NCBI GenBank assembly: GCA_036491415.1
Contig: DASXCC010000089.1
Location: forward strand, 1-16,412
DNA length: 16,412 nucleotides
Direction: 5' to 3'
Source: JAICKN01 sp036491415
GTDB taxonomy: Bacteria; Acidobacteriota; Terriglobia; Terriglobales; Acidobacteriaceae
This document shows positions 5,926 through 13,832 of the stretch, piece after piece. A program made the translations under genes and the position numbers. The notes under the pieces were generated by a model. It had not been told where the DNA came from, did no database searches, and saw only the letters and a list, made by a program, of their open reading frames with translations. Numbering within the stretch: position 1 is the first letter of the stretch; the number at the start of each line of letters is the position of its first letter.

Positions 5926-7305
5926 CTACTTCAGCTTCATCGACTTCAACATCTGCTCGAAAACCGGTCTTAAATCCTCGAAATCTTTTTCCGGCGCCAC
6001 AAAAACTACGTAAAGCAGCGATCCATCATTGCGCTTCATGGCGATAAGCCAATCTCTTTCCCGCATGGTTTGTCCGGGTTGGCCCTGCTCAGGCGAGCGG
6101 CCGATCAGGTCGATAGATTTGCCGGCGAGTCCATTCACGCGAATGTCCTCGGTGTTGCCGATCTCTTTCATGTCTGGATTGGATTGGCGCAGGGAATTGA
6201 TTAAAGCATGCGTGGCGGCGTCGAGAGAGGTATCGGTTTTTTCTGGTTCGTAGTTGCTGACAATCGCCCCGTACACCACCGCATCTTTTAAGAAGCCGTT
6301 CTGTGGGGCAATCGTTACGGCGGAATTCGCGTCACCCATGACTTGCCAGTTTGCCGGATAAGAAATCTGATATTCGCTGTGATCGAACTGGCGCATGCTG
6401 GCATCGATAGGTATTCCTTTAACGGCGGCCGGAGCGGCGGCGTGGTCCTTCTGCCACGCGGCGATCTGATCCGCGCTCATCGGCTGCAAGCCGCCCACCT
6501 GTTTTTTGATCGCGAGAAATTCTGAGCTGTCTTTCTGATATTTCTTCGCCGGCAGGGTGGACACTTCCTGGGAGACGGCTCCGGCGCGATTGCCCGGGTC
6601 AGGATGGTCGCTCAGAAACTGGGCGACAGTGCTTTGCTTCCCGCTTTGTTCCTGCAGTTTGGCGAAGAAGACGGCCATTTGATGCGGATCGAAGCCAGAG
6701 TCATACATGATGTCACTTCCGAGAAGATCGGCTTCAGACTCCGCTTGCCGCGAATTCTTTAAGAAATAAGAACCAACTCCAAATGAGATGCCCAGCTGCG
6801 CAGCCCTTGAAAGCGCACCATTGCCCATCATTCCGCCTAAAAGCGCGAGTGGGAGTTGTGCGGCCATCTGCTTGCTCGCGGCACGTGTGCCATGACGCTG
6901 CACGACGTGAGAAATTTCATGTGCGAGGACGCCGGCAAGTTGGGCTTCGTTGTCCGCAGCCTGAATGGTCCCGAGGTTCACGAAAATCGGACCACCGGGA
7001 AGCGCGAAAGCGTTGATCTCTTTTTGGTTCACAACATGAAATGTGTATGGCCATTTTTCTCCGGGGGCATGTTCGGCTAATCGCTGGCCTAATCGCTGTA
7101 CATATTTGGTTGCGGAATCGTCATCCGCCAACAAAGGTAGTTGTTGTGAGACTTGCGTGGCGGCTTGCTGTCCGGCCTGAACTTCTTCCTGCGAGGAAAA
7201 AATATCAAAGCCGTGCGTCGGCACGACGCGGGCTTCAATTGGACGCAAACTTAAAATCAAGAGCGGAATGATCAACAGCCGCCGCAGGGTGAGCATGAAA
7301 TCCAT
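5926..7305 (-). CDS. M48-family secreted metalloprotease with C-terminal domain
   Basis: This 459-residue zinc protease is exported: residues 1-25 form a signal sequence (MLTLRRLLIIPLLILSL). The peptidase domain spans about 40-250, with HEISH at 129-133 (zinc ligands His129 and His133, general base Glu130) and ESEAD at 189-193 supplying the third ligand (Glu189 of ExxAD). FALPGGPIFVN upstream is typical of M48 members such as BepA/LoiP. About residues 310-459 form a second domain (YQISYPANWQVM...), which resembles PsbP/DUF1795-like folds only loosely. ATG 7305 is used; ATG 7296 (MLTLRR) is an equally good alternative with GGA upstream. It lies 69 bp downstream of the Rieske gene on the same strand and may be co-transcribed. 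A role in outer-membrane protein quality control is inferred from the family. Confidence 0.9.
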   Translation of the reverse strand: MDFMLTLRRLLIIPLLILSLRPIEARVVPTHGFDIFSSQEEVQAGQQAATQVSQQLPLLADDDSATKYVQRLGQRLAEHAPGEKWPYTFHVVNQKEINAFALPGGPIFVNLGTIQAADNEAQLAGVLAHEISHVVQRHGTRAASKQMAAQLPLALLGGMMGNGALSRAAQLGISFGVGSYFLKNSRQAESEADLLGSDIMYDSGFDPHQMAVFFAKLQEQSGKQSTVAQFLSDHPDPGNRAGAVSQEVSTLPAKKYQKDSSEFLAIKKQVGGLQPMSADQIAAWQKDHAAAPAAVKGIPIDASMRQFDHSEYQISYPANWQVMGDANSAVTIAPQNGFLKDAVVYGAIVSNYEPEKTDTSLDAATHALINSLRQSNPDMKEIGNTEDIRVNGLAGKSIDLIGRSPEQGQPGQTMRERDWLIAMKRNDGSLLYVVFVAPEKDFEDLRPVFEQMLKSMKLK

Positions 7306-7374
7306 CCTATGGACGATAACAGTTTGGATGCAAACGGATGGAGCTAAGCGAAGGGGTTTTAGTTTGCCGCTTGT

Positions 7375-8484
7375 TTAGCTTTGCCACTTCAATGTCACCG
7401 GGCCGCTCATCGGGTGTTGCATCTCGCCGCCGGTTCGTTTTGCTTCCAGGTGGGCGGCTTTCAATCCGAAGTACCATTTCGCCGGCCGGTCAGCATCATC
7501 AATCAGCATCAAATGCGGATTGTGCTTCAGGCCTTCGCTTTGCAACTCCATCGTGTGCCGGTCCTGTTCTACAAAGGTGGAAAAGACAGCTTTCAAAATC
7601 GATGGGCCGAACGGTATCCAGGCAAAAATATTCCAGCACGCGACGACGTCGATGCGGCAATGATTGCGTGTGATCGGAGTTACCGTCGTTAAAGAAGAAA
7701 ACCAATACTTGCCGGCACGGATAGTTTCGTAACGCAGATTGGGAAGAACGAAGTCGATGGTCGTGGTGATGGAATCAGCGTCGGCGTACATGCGCAGCAA
7801 CTTGTAAGGCCCGCTGTTGGAACTCGGCGTGTGCGCGCTCATGCGGAATCCGTTGGGAATCGGTTCAAAATTCTTTTTCTTTTCGTGGATGCTTTCGCGC
7901 TTCCTCCACCACCACGATTGATGCACGAACGGGCCATGGGCGGGATCCATCAATCCGATGATTCCGTGGTCCACGCTCACAGGCATATCCGCGGTGAGGT
8001 AAGCGGTTTTGTATTTACTGCTGAAAGTTGGAATCTCTGAAGCGGGCGTAGGGGCATCAGAACGTTTGCTGGTTCCGGCGCCTGCGGGTAGAGGCTCGGG
8101 AATGAAAACCCAAATGTAGCTCTCGCGCTCCTCGCACGCATAACTTCCAGCGTAAATGCGGTCAACTTTTAGTTTCTGGTCCGGCGTGAGTGAAGGAATA
8201 AGCTGGCATTGTCCGCTGTGCCCGTCAAACTTCCATCCGTGGTAGCTGCATTCAACGTTCTTGCCGTCGAATTGTCCGCAGGAAAGCGGCATGCCACGAT
8301 GCGGACATGCGTCCTGCAATGCAAAAGCCTTTCCGTTTACATCGCGACCGATGACCAAAGGCGTCTCCAGAAGCGTCGCCTTGTGCAATTGGTTCCGGCG
8401 GACACGGTCGCTTGGCAGGGCACGATACCAGAAGCCGAACAGCATGAGGGAATCGGGCGCCTGGCGTTGTAGGATCTCGTCCAT
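7375..8484 (-). CDS. Rieske [2Fe-2S] non-haem iron oxygenase, pheophorbide a oxygenase/VanA-like
   Basis: This is a 369-residue oxygenase subunit. The N-terminal Rieske domain binds [2Fe-2S] through Cys60, His62, Cys79 and His82 (CPHRG and CSYHGW). The C-terminal catalytic domain carries DPAHGPFVH (180-188), giving His183 and His188 of the 2-His-1-carboxylate site. Asp308 in VEQDRHTMELQ is the likely carboxylate. Layout and length fit single-component Rieske oxygenases such as pheophorbide a oxygenase, vanillate O-demethylase or cholesterol 7-desaturase (Neverland) rather than the alpha subunits of aromatic dioxygenases. No reductase, ferredoxin or beta subunit is adjacent, so electrons must come from elsewhere. 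The ATG at 8484 has only a weak upstream purine site. The substrate cannot be deduced from the sequence. Confidence 0.88.
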   Translation of the reverse strand: MDEILQRQAPDSLMLFGFWYRALPSDRVRRNQLHKATLLETPLVIGRDVNGKAFALQDACPHRGMPLSCGQFDGKNVECSYHGWKFDGHSGQCQLIPSLTPDQKLKVDRIYAGSYACEERESYIWVFIPEPLPAGAGTSKRSDAPTPASEIPTFSSKYKTAYLTADMPVSVDHGIIGLMDPAHGPFVHQSWWWRKRESIHEKKKNFEPIPNGFRMSAHTPSSNSGPYKLLRMYADADSITTTIDFVLPNLRYETIRAGKYWFSSLTTVTPITRNHCRIDVVACWNIFAWIPFGPSILKAVFSTFVEQDRHTMELQSEGLKHNPHLMLIDDADRPAKWYFGLKAAHLEAKRTGGEMQHPMSGPVTLKWQS

Positions 8485-8779
8485 GTTTCAGGGCCCAGCG
8501 TATCACAGGGCGATGCTTTGCCTCGATGTCGTCGTTGAGCGCATTAATCGGTTTGCGTCAAATGTAAATTTGTTTTAGTCGCCGAGAACATCCTGAAAAT
8601 CGCTTGTTTCGTTCAGTGGCGAAATAGTCTGGTATCGGTATCACTACGGCGCTTCTGATGCTCTCTGCAGTCGATCCGCGAGGATGTTGTCGAGGTAGAA
8701 ATCGCAGTGCAAATTTTAGCTGCTTAGATTGATGTGCCCTCACATTGCCCAAGAGCAGTCGGCTAGAAAAGTAGAAATC
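8485..8779. other. Intergenic region, no gene recognised
   Basis: This spacer separates the start of the Rieske gene from the terminator of the porin gene. Short open frames here lack ribosome sites and recognisable sequence. GGTATC is repeated twice in tandem near 8630. No clear promoter for the minus-strand Rieske gene was found; a TTGACG without a matching -10 lies about 70 bp upstream of its start. Confidence 0.5.
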
Positions 8780-8813
8780 AAAAAAGACGGCGCTGGATGT
8801 GACCAGCGCCGTC
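8780..8813 (-). terminator. Intrinsic terminator of the porin gene
   Basis: A perfect 11-bp stem, GACGGCGCTGG (8786-8796) with CCAGCGCCGTC (8803-8813), closes a 6-nt loop. On the minus strand it is followed by six T residues (A run at 8780-8785). It begins 32 bp after the porin stop codon. This is a textbook Rho-independent terminator for the minus strand. Confidence 0.93.
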
Positions 8814-8845
8814 GTCTGCTGAATGATTACAGCCGGAAGCCTCGG

Positions 8846-10255
8846 TTACTTTGCATCCGCACTGCTGAACGCGTAGATCATGCCGATTGTGATCGTGTTC
8901 TGGTGATCGATCGGGCCGAATTGGTCCGCTCTGTACGGGAAAACGGCGTTGTCCGAGTGATCATACCGATACTCAGCGCGCGCCATGATCTTGCTTGCCA
9001 ACAGGCGTTGCATCGTAAAGGTGAACTCGCTGAGGTGGTCTTCAGTGCCGAGCGTTCCCGTCGTGAATCCGTTGTGGTCGTTGTAGTATTCGCCGCGAAC
9101 CGCCCAGTACCAGTTGGCGTTCGGTGCGTACTTCACGTAGCCAGCAATGCCGCTCCACCAAGCCGCAGCGTTAACCAACGGATTTGCGCCGTCCGCGCCT
9201 ACGACGTCGTCATGTCCGTAATCGAAGTTACCCATGACGGAAAGCTTCGAAGTTGCGTTGTAGGAAACGACAGTGTCAAACAGATGGCGGAAATCATTGT
9301 CATCGTTGGACTGTTCGGGGCCGACGAGGTAGTTCTGGTACAGGCTGAACTTGGCGTTTGGTGTCCAGGCTGCGCTGAAGCCAGTGGTTTTGCCGGCGTT
9401 GTTATCAATACTGTTGTTCCAGCCGTTCACCAAATAGCCGGTCAAGGAGAATTTTGGGCTGAACGAGTATTTCGCGCTCGCGCCGAAGTGGAAGTAAGGA
9501 ATCGCCAAGGCAAACAGGTCGCCACGCGAGTAGTTCCAATTGTCCTTGGACTCGATGACTTCCGCGCCAGCCGGCGTCACGAACTTACCGACGTTGATCT
9601 GGAACTTTTTGCCCATGAGATATTCCAGATATCCCTCTTTGAGGTATTGGTCGAAGTTGCCTTCAGTCCCGAACTGACCAGCTTCGCCAGAGTTAATGAT
9701 GTTCATCGCCTGACCAAAGCCAAGCGCAACGTGATAGCCGACATGGCTCGCAGTAGGATCGGGGGCTTTATCTGCCACCAACTCGATCATGTTCAAACCG
9801 AACTGACCGGAGTTGATATCGAAGTTGCGTAATGCCGTCGTGCGGCTTGCGGGTTGGTTGGAGTTGTACCCGTAGTAAACGTCCACAAAGCCGCTGAGCG
9901 TGGTCGGGCCCAGCAATCCAGCAATCGTGGGCGCTGCAGGCGCAGCGGGTGCGGCTGCAGCCTGATCCGTTAGTGGAGATGGAACATCAGCCGTCGCCAT
10001 GGTAGGCGTGTCAGTCTTCTGCATTGCCAATTGGCCACGCATAACAACGAGCTGCTTTTCCAGGTCATCGATGCGGTTGGCAAGAACAGCAGTGCTTGGC
10101 TGGTCCGCAGAGTAGCTCGCCGTCGTAGGCGCTACATTTGGCTGGCTTGCGTCAGCAATGGTCTGGGTCTGCGCGCTGCACATAGGTGCGGCAGCAAGCG
10201 CCACGATGAGTGCGGCACCAGATAATAGGCGAGTGACTGAACAGTGCTCTTTCAT
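8846..10255 (-). CDS. Outer-membrane beta-barrel porin (OmpL-like/bbp2 type)
   Basis: This 469-residue protein is predicted to sit in the outer membrane. Residues 1-28 are a signal peptide (hydrophobic AALIVALAAAP, cleavage near CSA-Q). Residues 57-80 form a short coiled coil (LANRIDDLEKQLVVMRGQLAM), often used by porins for trimerisation or cell-wall contact, followed by an Ala/Pro-rich linker. From residue 118 (TLSGFVDVYYGYNSN) onward, alternating polar and aromatic strands fill the barrel, with motifs such as INVGKFVTPAGAEVIES and LTGYLVNGWNNS that resemble the putative beta-barrel porin-2 family. The barrel ends in MIYAFSSADAK. The ATG at 10255 has no close ribosome site; GGGAGAGA lies about 14 nt away. 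The strong terminator just after it and the long leader region suggest high, independent expression. The transported solute is unknown. Confidence 0.87.
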   Translation of the reverse strand: MKEHCSVTRLLSGAALIVALAAAPMCSAQTQTIADASQPNVAPTTASYSADQPSTAVLANRIDDLEKQLVVMRGQLAMQKTDTPTMATADVPSPLTDQAAAAPAAPAAPTIAGLLGPTTLSGFVDVYYGYNSNQPASRTTALRNFDINSGQFGLNMIELVADKAPDPTASHVGYHVALGFGQAMNIINSGEAGQFGTEGNFDQYLKEGYLEYLMGKKFQINVGKFVTPAGAEVIESKDNWNYSRGDLFALAIPYFHFGASAKYSFSPKFSLTGYLVNGWNNSIDNNAGKTTGFSAAWTPNAKFSLYQNYLVGPEQSNDDNDFRHLFDTVVSYNATSKLSVMGNFDYGHDDVVGADGANPLVNAAAWWSGIAGYVKYAPNANWYWAVRGEYYNDHNGFTTGTLGTEDHLSEFTFTMQRLLASKIMARAEYRYDHSDNAVFPYRADQFGPIDHQNTITIGMIYAFSSADAK

Positions 10256-10402
10256 AAATTAGCTGTGTTCTCTCCCAAAATAAATTTTCAGTTTTACAAA
10301 TGCGGACGTAAGCAACGCGAACGTTTAAAAACGAGACTTCAGTCACTGCAACTTATGCGGTGAAAGGCGCAGCGTCCAATTGATTGTTTTTTTCGTGTTC
10401 AT

Positions 10403-10432
10403 CAATAAAATTTTGAAAACAAAAATTTATTG
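10403..10432. repeat. AT-rich inverted repeat upstream of the porin gene
   Basis: The arms CAATAAAATTTTG (10403-10415) and CAAAAATTTATTG (10420-10432) are complementary at 12 of 13 positions around an AAAA loop. It lies about 150 bp upstream of the porin start. It could be an operator or a weak hairpin. No T tract follows it directly on either strand. Confidence 0.6.
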
Positions 10433-10581
10433 AGGACATAAGGCAGAGTTGTAGCCGCCAAGGTCAGGCCTTTGAAATCAACGTTCTTTACAAAAACAAA
10501 ATAGCGTTTTCGGCAAAGCCAATTTCGAAATACAAAACTGTCGCATTCAAAATTTGCATCGTGCGCGTCTCATCAGGAGGT

Positions 10582-10728
10582 GCCTTTTGAGGACGGGAAG
10601 ACTTCTTTCCGGCTTTTACCCTCCGCTCCAACAAAAGCTAGCAAACCAATTCCCCGCAGAACGTACCAGCCCAGCACAGGAGGCGGCCCTGTGCTGGCAA
10701 GTTCGCCAGCCTTCCCGCTAGATAAGGC
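10582..10728. ncRNA. Candidate structured RNA with alternative hairpins
   Basis: Nested complementary segments enclose this stretch: GCCTT (10582-10586) with AAGGC (10724-10728), and CGGGAAG (10594-10600) with CTTCCCG (10711-10717). Inside are GGCTTTT (10611-10617) with AAAAGCT (10633-10639), including one G-U pair, and a perfect 10-bp stem CCAGCACAGG (10671-10680) with CCTGTGCTGG (10688-10697). A fourth helix, GCTGGC (10693-10698) with GCCAGC (10705-10710), competes with the third. The G-U pair slightly favours the plus strand. I do not recognise a known RNA family. It sits in the divergent spacer between porin and lytic transglycosylase genes, with no clear promoter or terminator of its own. 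Confidence 0.35.
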
Positions 10729-10807
10729 TGTAGGCTAAAAATCATAAATTATTGTAAATAAAGGATTTGCAAAGATTACTCTAGTGGTTCTATACCCGTT
10801 TGGGAGA

Positions 10808-10836
10808 TTGTCGGCTCGGCCCGCGCCACCTATAAT
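10808..10836 (+). promoter_or_regulatory. Sigma70-type promoter of the cell-wall operon
   Basis: A consensus -10 TATAAT (10831-10836) lies exactly 17 bp after a -35 TTGTCG (10808-10813, 4 of 6 matches). Transcription from about 10843 would give an 89-nt leader before the lytic transglycosylase start, containing the palindrome at 10889-10906. Confidence 0.75.
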
Positions 10837-10888
10837 TAGCTCACTCTGGCAGTAGGTTCTCCCTAGGTTCAGGTTGCAGGTAGGCGTG

Positions 10889-10906
10889 AAGGCGTAGCTA
10901 CGCCTT
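10889..10906. promoter_or_regulatory. 18-bp perfect palindrome in the operon leader
   Basis: AAGGCGTAGCTACGCCTT is a perfect palindrome ending 25 bp before the ATG at 10932 and lying downstream of the promoter. In RNA it would form a 7-bp stem with an AGCU loop just upstream of the start codon. A partial direct repeat, AGGCGT, precedes it at 10882-10887. It could be a repressor operator or a translational control hairpin. Only three T residues follow it, so it is not a good terminator. Confidence 0.5.
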
Positions 10907-10931
10907 TGTACGGATTTGTTCGATTGCATTT

Positions 10932-11750
10932 ATGCGCCTATACCTGAAACCCGTGCTGATGGTCACTGTGATCGCGACCTCTCTTTTCTCCGCAACATTT
11001 GTGCAGGCGGAGACCAATTTGGCGCAAAACTCTGGCCCCATTACATCTACAAAGGATGAATTGGGCCGCACCATTTATGTGAATGACGTTGACGCGCCAG
11101 CCAGCTCACGGCATTCGGCGGGCGCTGCGCCGCGTCCGAGTGGCCTGGTGTATTGGAGCGCCACCGAACATCGCTGGAAGCCGGTGCCTTCCGCCAATGT
11201 GCGCGCCGCGCGTTTCGCCGCCGCGGAAGTCGAGCCGCAGTTTGCAAATTCCCTGCAGTTTAAAGCTTTCAGCCAGGCTGATATTGATGCTGCCATCGAA
11301 CAAGCGGCCGCCCGCCACAGTGTAGATCCGAATTTGGTGCGCGCAGTTATTAAGGTGGAATCGAATTTCAATCCCAATGCCGTTTCGCGCAAAGGCGCAA
11401 TGGGACTTATGCAGCTCATGCCGCAGACGGCGCGCTCGCTGAACGTGACGAATCCTTTTGACCCTGAACAGAATGTGGATGCCGGCGTCCGGCATTTGAA
11501 GAAGTTGATGGAGAGTTTCGGCGGCAATGTGAAATTATCGCTCGCTGCCTACAACGCCGGCGCTACCGCTGTCACGCGGAACGCGGGCATTCCTAAGTTT
11601 GCAGAAACGCGCAATTACGTAAAACGCATTACGCAGCTGTATTACGGGGGCCCTGACCCAAGCCCCCGGTTATTTGGAAGTCCGGTGCATGAACCCATCA
11701 AAGTAGAACGCGATTCCGAGGGAGTCCTGCACATCAGCAACACGGACTGA
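10932..11750 (+). CDS. Lytic transglycosylase (SLT domain), exported
   Basis: This 272-residue enzyme cleaves the MurNAc-GlcNAc bond of peptidoglycan with formation of 1,6-anhydro ends in the periplasm. Residues 1-26 are a signal peptide (MRLYLKPVLMV..., VQA-E). Residues 40-55 (DELGRTIYVND) resemble a short DUF4124-like segment. The SLT domain covers about 115-240, with catalytic Glu143 in KVESNFNPNAVS, then GAMGLMQLMPQTA (156-167), AAYNAG (205-210) and ETRNYV (225-230), in the order found in Slt70/MltC-like enzymes. The start is an ATG with a weak ribosome site, behind a strong promoter and an 18-bp palindrome that may control translation. It is 53 bp upstream of an amidase gene, so the two murein hydrolases probably share one transcript. 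Confidence 0.92.
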   Translation: MRLYLKPVLMVTVIATSLFSATFVQAETNLAQNSGPITSTKDELGRTIYVNDVDAPASSRHSAGAAPRPSGLVYWSATEHRWKPVPSANVRAARFAAAEVEPQFANSLQFKAFSQADIDAAIEQAAARHSVDPNLVRAVIKVESNFNPNAVSRKGAMGLMQLMPQTARSLNVTNPFDPEQNVDAGVRHLKKLMESFGGNVKLSLAAYNAGATAVTRNAGIPKFAETRNYVKRITQLYYGGPDPSPRLFGSPVHEPIKVERDSEGVLHISNTD

Positions 11751-11764
11751 GCGAAAGCTCATCC
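11744..11764 (+). other. GNRA-capped RNA hairpin containing the stop codon
   Basis: TGAGC (11748-11752) pairs with GCTCA (11757-11761) around a GAAA tetraloop. GGA and TCC extend the stem past one bulged C. The TGA stop of the lytic transglycosylase lies within the stem. There is no T tract, so it is not an intrinsic terminator. It may affect mRNA processing, stability or downstream translation. Confidence 0.45.
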
Positions 11765-11803
11765 ATAACTGTTGATCGTTAGTTACGAACGGAAAGTTTG
11801 AAG

Positions 11804-13783
11804 ATGTTATTCCCAGGTTCCGGCGCGCTGCGCCACAGTGTCGTTTTCTTTCTATTCGTGTCTTTGCTGCCCGCTTATGCCCGTGTGCATAGAAGTGGAG
11901 ACTGGGCCGATACCCAATATGCTGCTGCCGACAAATTGCACGATGCGCTGGAAGCGCGTCCGGATACGCAGCGCACACATGCACAATATCAGCGCGTGAT
12001 CGATGCCTACCGCCGGGTTTACCTGGGCGCTCCATCCTCAGGGAAAGCCGATCCCAGCGCCGCGGCGGCGGCCGATGTGCTGACGGAAATGGGCGAGCAG
12101 TTTAATAATGAGAAGGCGCTGCGGTCCGCGATTAAGCAGTATGAATTTCTGCGCAAGGAATATCCGGGAAGTAAAGCGCGCTTCCCGGCCCTATTTTCTA
12201 TCGGGCAAATTTACAAAGACGACTTAGATGATTCTGACCAGGCGACTGCCGCTTTTCAGGAATTCGTACGGCGATATCCGCATAACTCTCTAGCTGTGGA
12301 TGCACGCAAAGCCCTGACGGAAATTGCTAACGACGCAGATGCGTCGGCAAAGAAAACTTCGCCCGCGCAAAATACCAAGCGAGCTGCGAAAAAAGCCACA
12401 CAAGACGATTCAGTGCAAAGCGATGACAGCCAGGACGCGGGCATTGTAGCGGCAAAAGATCCGGACGAGTCTGCGAAAGCTGGGGCTGAGAATGCCCCAC
12501 AGACACAGACAAAAATTACTTCGATCCACTACACAAGCACAGAGAACGGCGCACAGGTTGTGATCAATCTTGGCCGCGATGTGAAATTTGACGCGCGACG
12601 CCTTGATCATCCGGATCGTATCTTCTTTAACTTATTCGGAGCCATGCTGGCTTCGTCCTCGCTCGGCAAGGATATGAAGGCAGACAACGGTATTCTGAAA
12701 GCAATCCGCGCCTCAGACTTCAAACCGGGGCAGGCACGTGTGGTGCTCGAGGTGGAAAACAAAGTCGAGTTCAAAGCGGCTTTCCAGGGCACTCAACATC
12801 GCTTGGTGATTGATCTTCGGTCCGCGTCAGAAGTAGCGCAAGCGGATGCGCCGGCCGCCAATTCCGCAAGTAACGACGCCGCAGAGGACGGAACTCCGCC
12901 ACTGAAGACCGCAGTTATTACCGAAAAGAGTGACGACGCCACTCCGGTGGTTCCATCGTCAAAGCGTTCACAAAAAAGCCGCATGGCGATTTTGAACACG
13001 CCCGAGGTTCGCGAAGCGAAACCTACCGCGGATGGCGACCGCTCCCTGATTCGCGCTCTTGGATTGAAGATCGGCAAAATTGTGATTGATCCCGGCCATG
13101 GCGGTCACGATACCGGCACGATTGGTCCGCACGGCCTGCTGGAAAAAGATCTGGTACTCGATGTCTCTCGCCGTCTTGGGAAGCTTTTACAAGCGCGTCT
13201 TGGCGCGGATGTCATCTTTACCCGCAGCGACGATACTTTCATTCCGCTCGAAGGCCGTACGGCGATTGCCAATCAGGAAGAAGCTGACCTGTTCATCTCC
13301 GTGCATGCGAACTCCAGCCATGACTCCGACGCACGCGGTGTGGAAACGTATTACCTGAACTTCACTTCCTCGCCCGAGGCGCTGGAAGTGGCGGCGCGAG
13401 AAAATGCCGGGTCCGATAAGTCGATTCACGAATTGCAGGATCTGGTGAAGACCATCGCATTAAAAGAGAAGATTGAAGAGTCGCGCGAATTTGCTTCCGA
13501 CGTGGAATCCGCGCTGCACAATGGCCTCTCCGCAAAGAACCCCGCGATTCGCGATCGTGGGGTCAAGAAGGCGCCATTTATCGTCTTGATCGGCGCGAAC
13601 ATGCCCTCAATTCTCGCGGAGATTTCCTTTGTCAGCAATCCCAGCGACGAACGGAAACTACTGACGCCGGAATACCGCCAGAAAATCGCGGAGTCCTTAT
13701 ATAAAGGAATCTCCAAGTATGTAAACGGGCTGAGCGGGATTAAAGTCGCCAGCAAAGTAGAGCCGATCTCCGGTAAGCAGTAG
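11804..13783 (+). CDS. N-acetylmuramoyl-L-alanine amidase with TPR-like and AMIN domains
   Basis: This 659-residue exported enzyme cuts the bond between MurNAc and L-alanine in peptidoglycan. It begins with a signal peptide (1-27, hydrophobic HSVVFFLFVSLLPAYA). Residues 58-175 form a helical, TPR-like BamD/YbgF-type region (YEFLRKEYPGSKARFPALFSIGQIY; FQEFVRRYPHN). A Lys/Asp-rich linker leads to an AMIN domain (237-339), which targets amidases to the septum or envelope. Amidase_3 spans 425-640, with zinc ligands His432 (DPGHGG), Glu447 (LLEKD) and His501 (SVHAN) and catalytic Glu606 (LAEISF). ATG 11804 is used because GGAAAG (11791-11796) has 7-nt spacing; the in-frame TTG at 11798 is too close. 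It is second in the cell-wall operon. AmiC-like enzymes usually lack the N-terminal TPR part. Confidence 0.93.
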   Translation: MLFPGSGALRHSVVFFLFVSLLPAYARVHRSGDWADTQYAAADKLHDALEARPDTQRTHAQYQRVIDAYRRVYLGAPSSGKADPSAAAAADVLTEMGEQFNNEKALRSAIKQYEFLRKEYPGSKARFPALFSIGQIYKDDLDDSDQATAAFQEFVRRYPHNSLAVDARKALTEIANDADASAKKTSPAQNTKRAAKKATQDDSVQSDDSQDAGIVAAKDPDESAKAGAENAPQTQTKITSIHYTSTENGAQVVINLGRDVKFDARRLDHPDRIFFNLFGAMLASSSLGKDMKADNGILKAIRASDFKPGQARVVLEVENKVEFKAAFQGTQHRLVIDLRSASEVAQADAPAANSASNDAAEDGTPPLKTAVITEKSDDATPVVPSSKRSQKSRMAILNTPEVREAKPTADGDRSLIRALGLKIGKIVIDPGHGGHDTGTIGPHGLLEKDLVLDVSRRLGKLLQARLGADVIFTRSDDTFIPLEGRTAIANQEEADLFISVHANSSHDSDARGVETYYLNFTSSPEALEVAARENAGSDKSIHELQDLVKTIALKEKIEESREFASDVESALHNGLSAKNPAIRDRGVKKAPFIVLIGANMPSILAEISFVSNPSDERKLLTPEYRQKIAESLYKGISKYVNGLSGIKVASKVEPISGKQ

Positions 13784-13832
13784 CCCTTCTGGAAACTTTC
13801 CGCGCGCGTCTGTAGTCTAATGATGTAGCCCC

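Noticed and set aside
8729..9832. 367-codon plus-strand open frame opposite the porin gene
   Set aside because: It is antisense to a clearly coding porin with signal peptide and barrel motifs, its N-terminus crosses the porin terminator, and its translation resembles no protein. The long open frame reflects the codon composition of the opposite strand.
10569..10576. CTGATGAG on the minus strand, as in the hammerhead ribozyme core
   Set aside because: The required GAAA segment and the three flanking stems are not present at the right distances, so it is a chance octamer.
10650..10735. Possible cobalamin riboswitch on the minus strand (GGGAAGGCTGGCGAA resembles part of the core)
   Set aside because: The B12 box and the rest of the conserved core are missing, and the downstream gene is not positioned as expected.
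10843..10931. Possible ydaO (c-di-AMP) riboswitch before the lytic transglycosylase, a common arrangement in other bacteria
   Set aside because: The 89-nt leader is too short and lacks the conserved ydaO core motifs.
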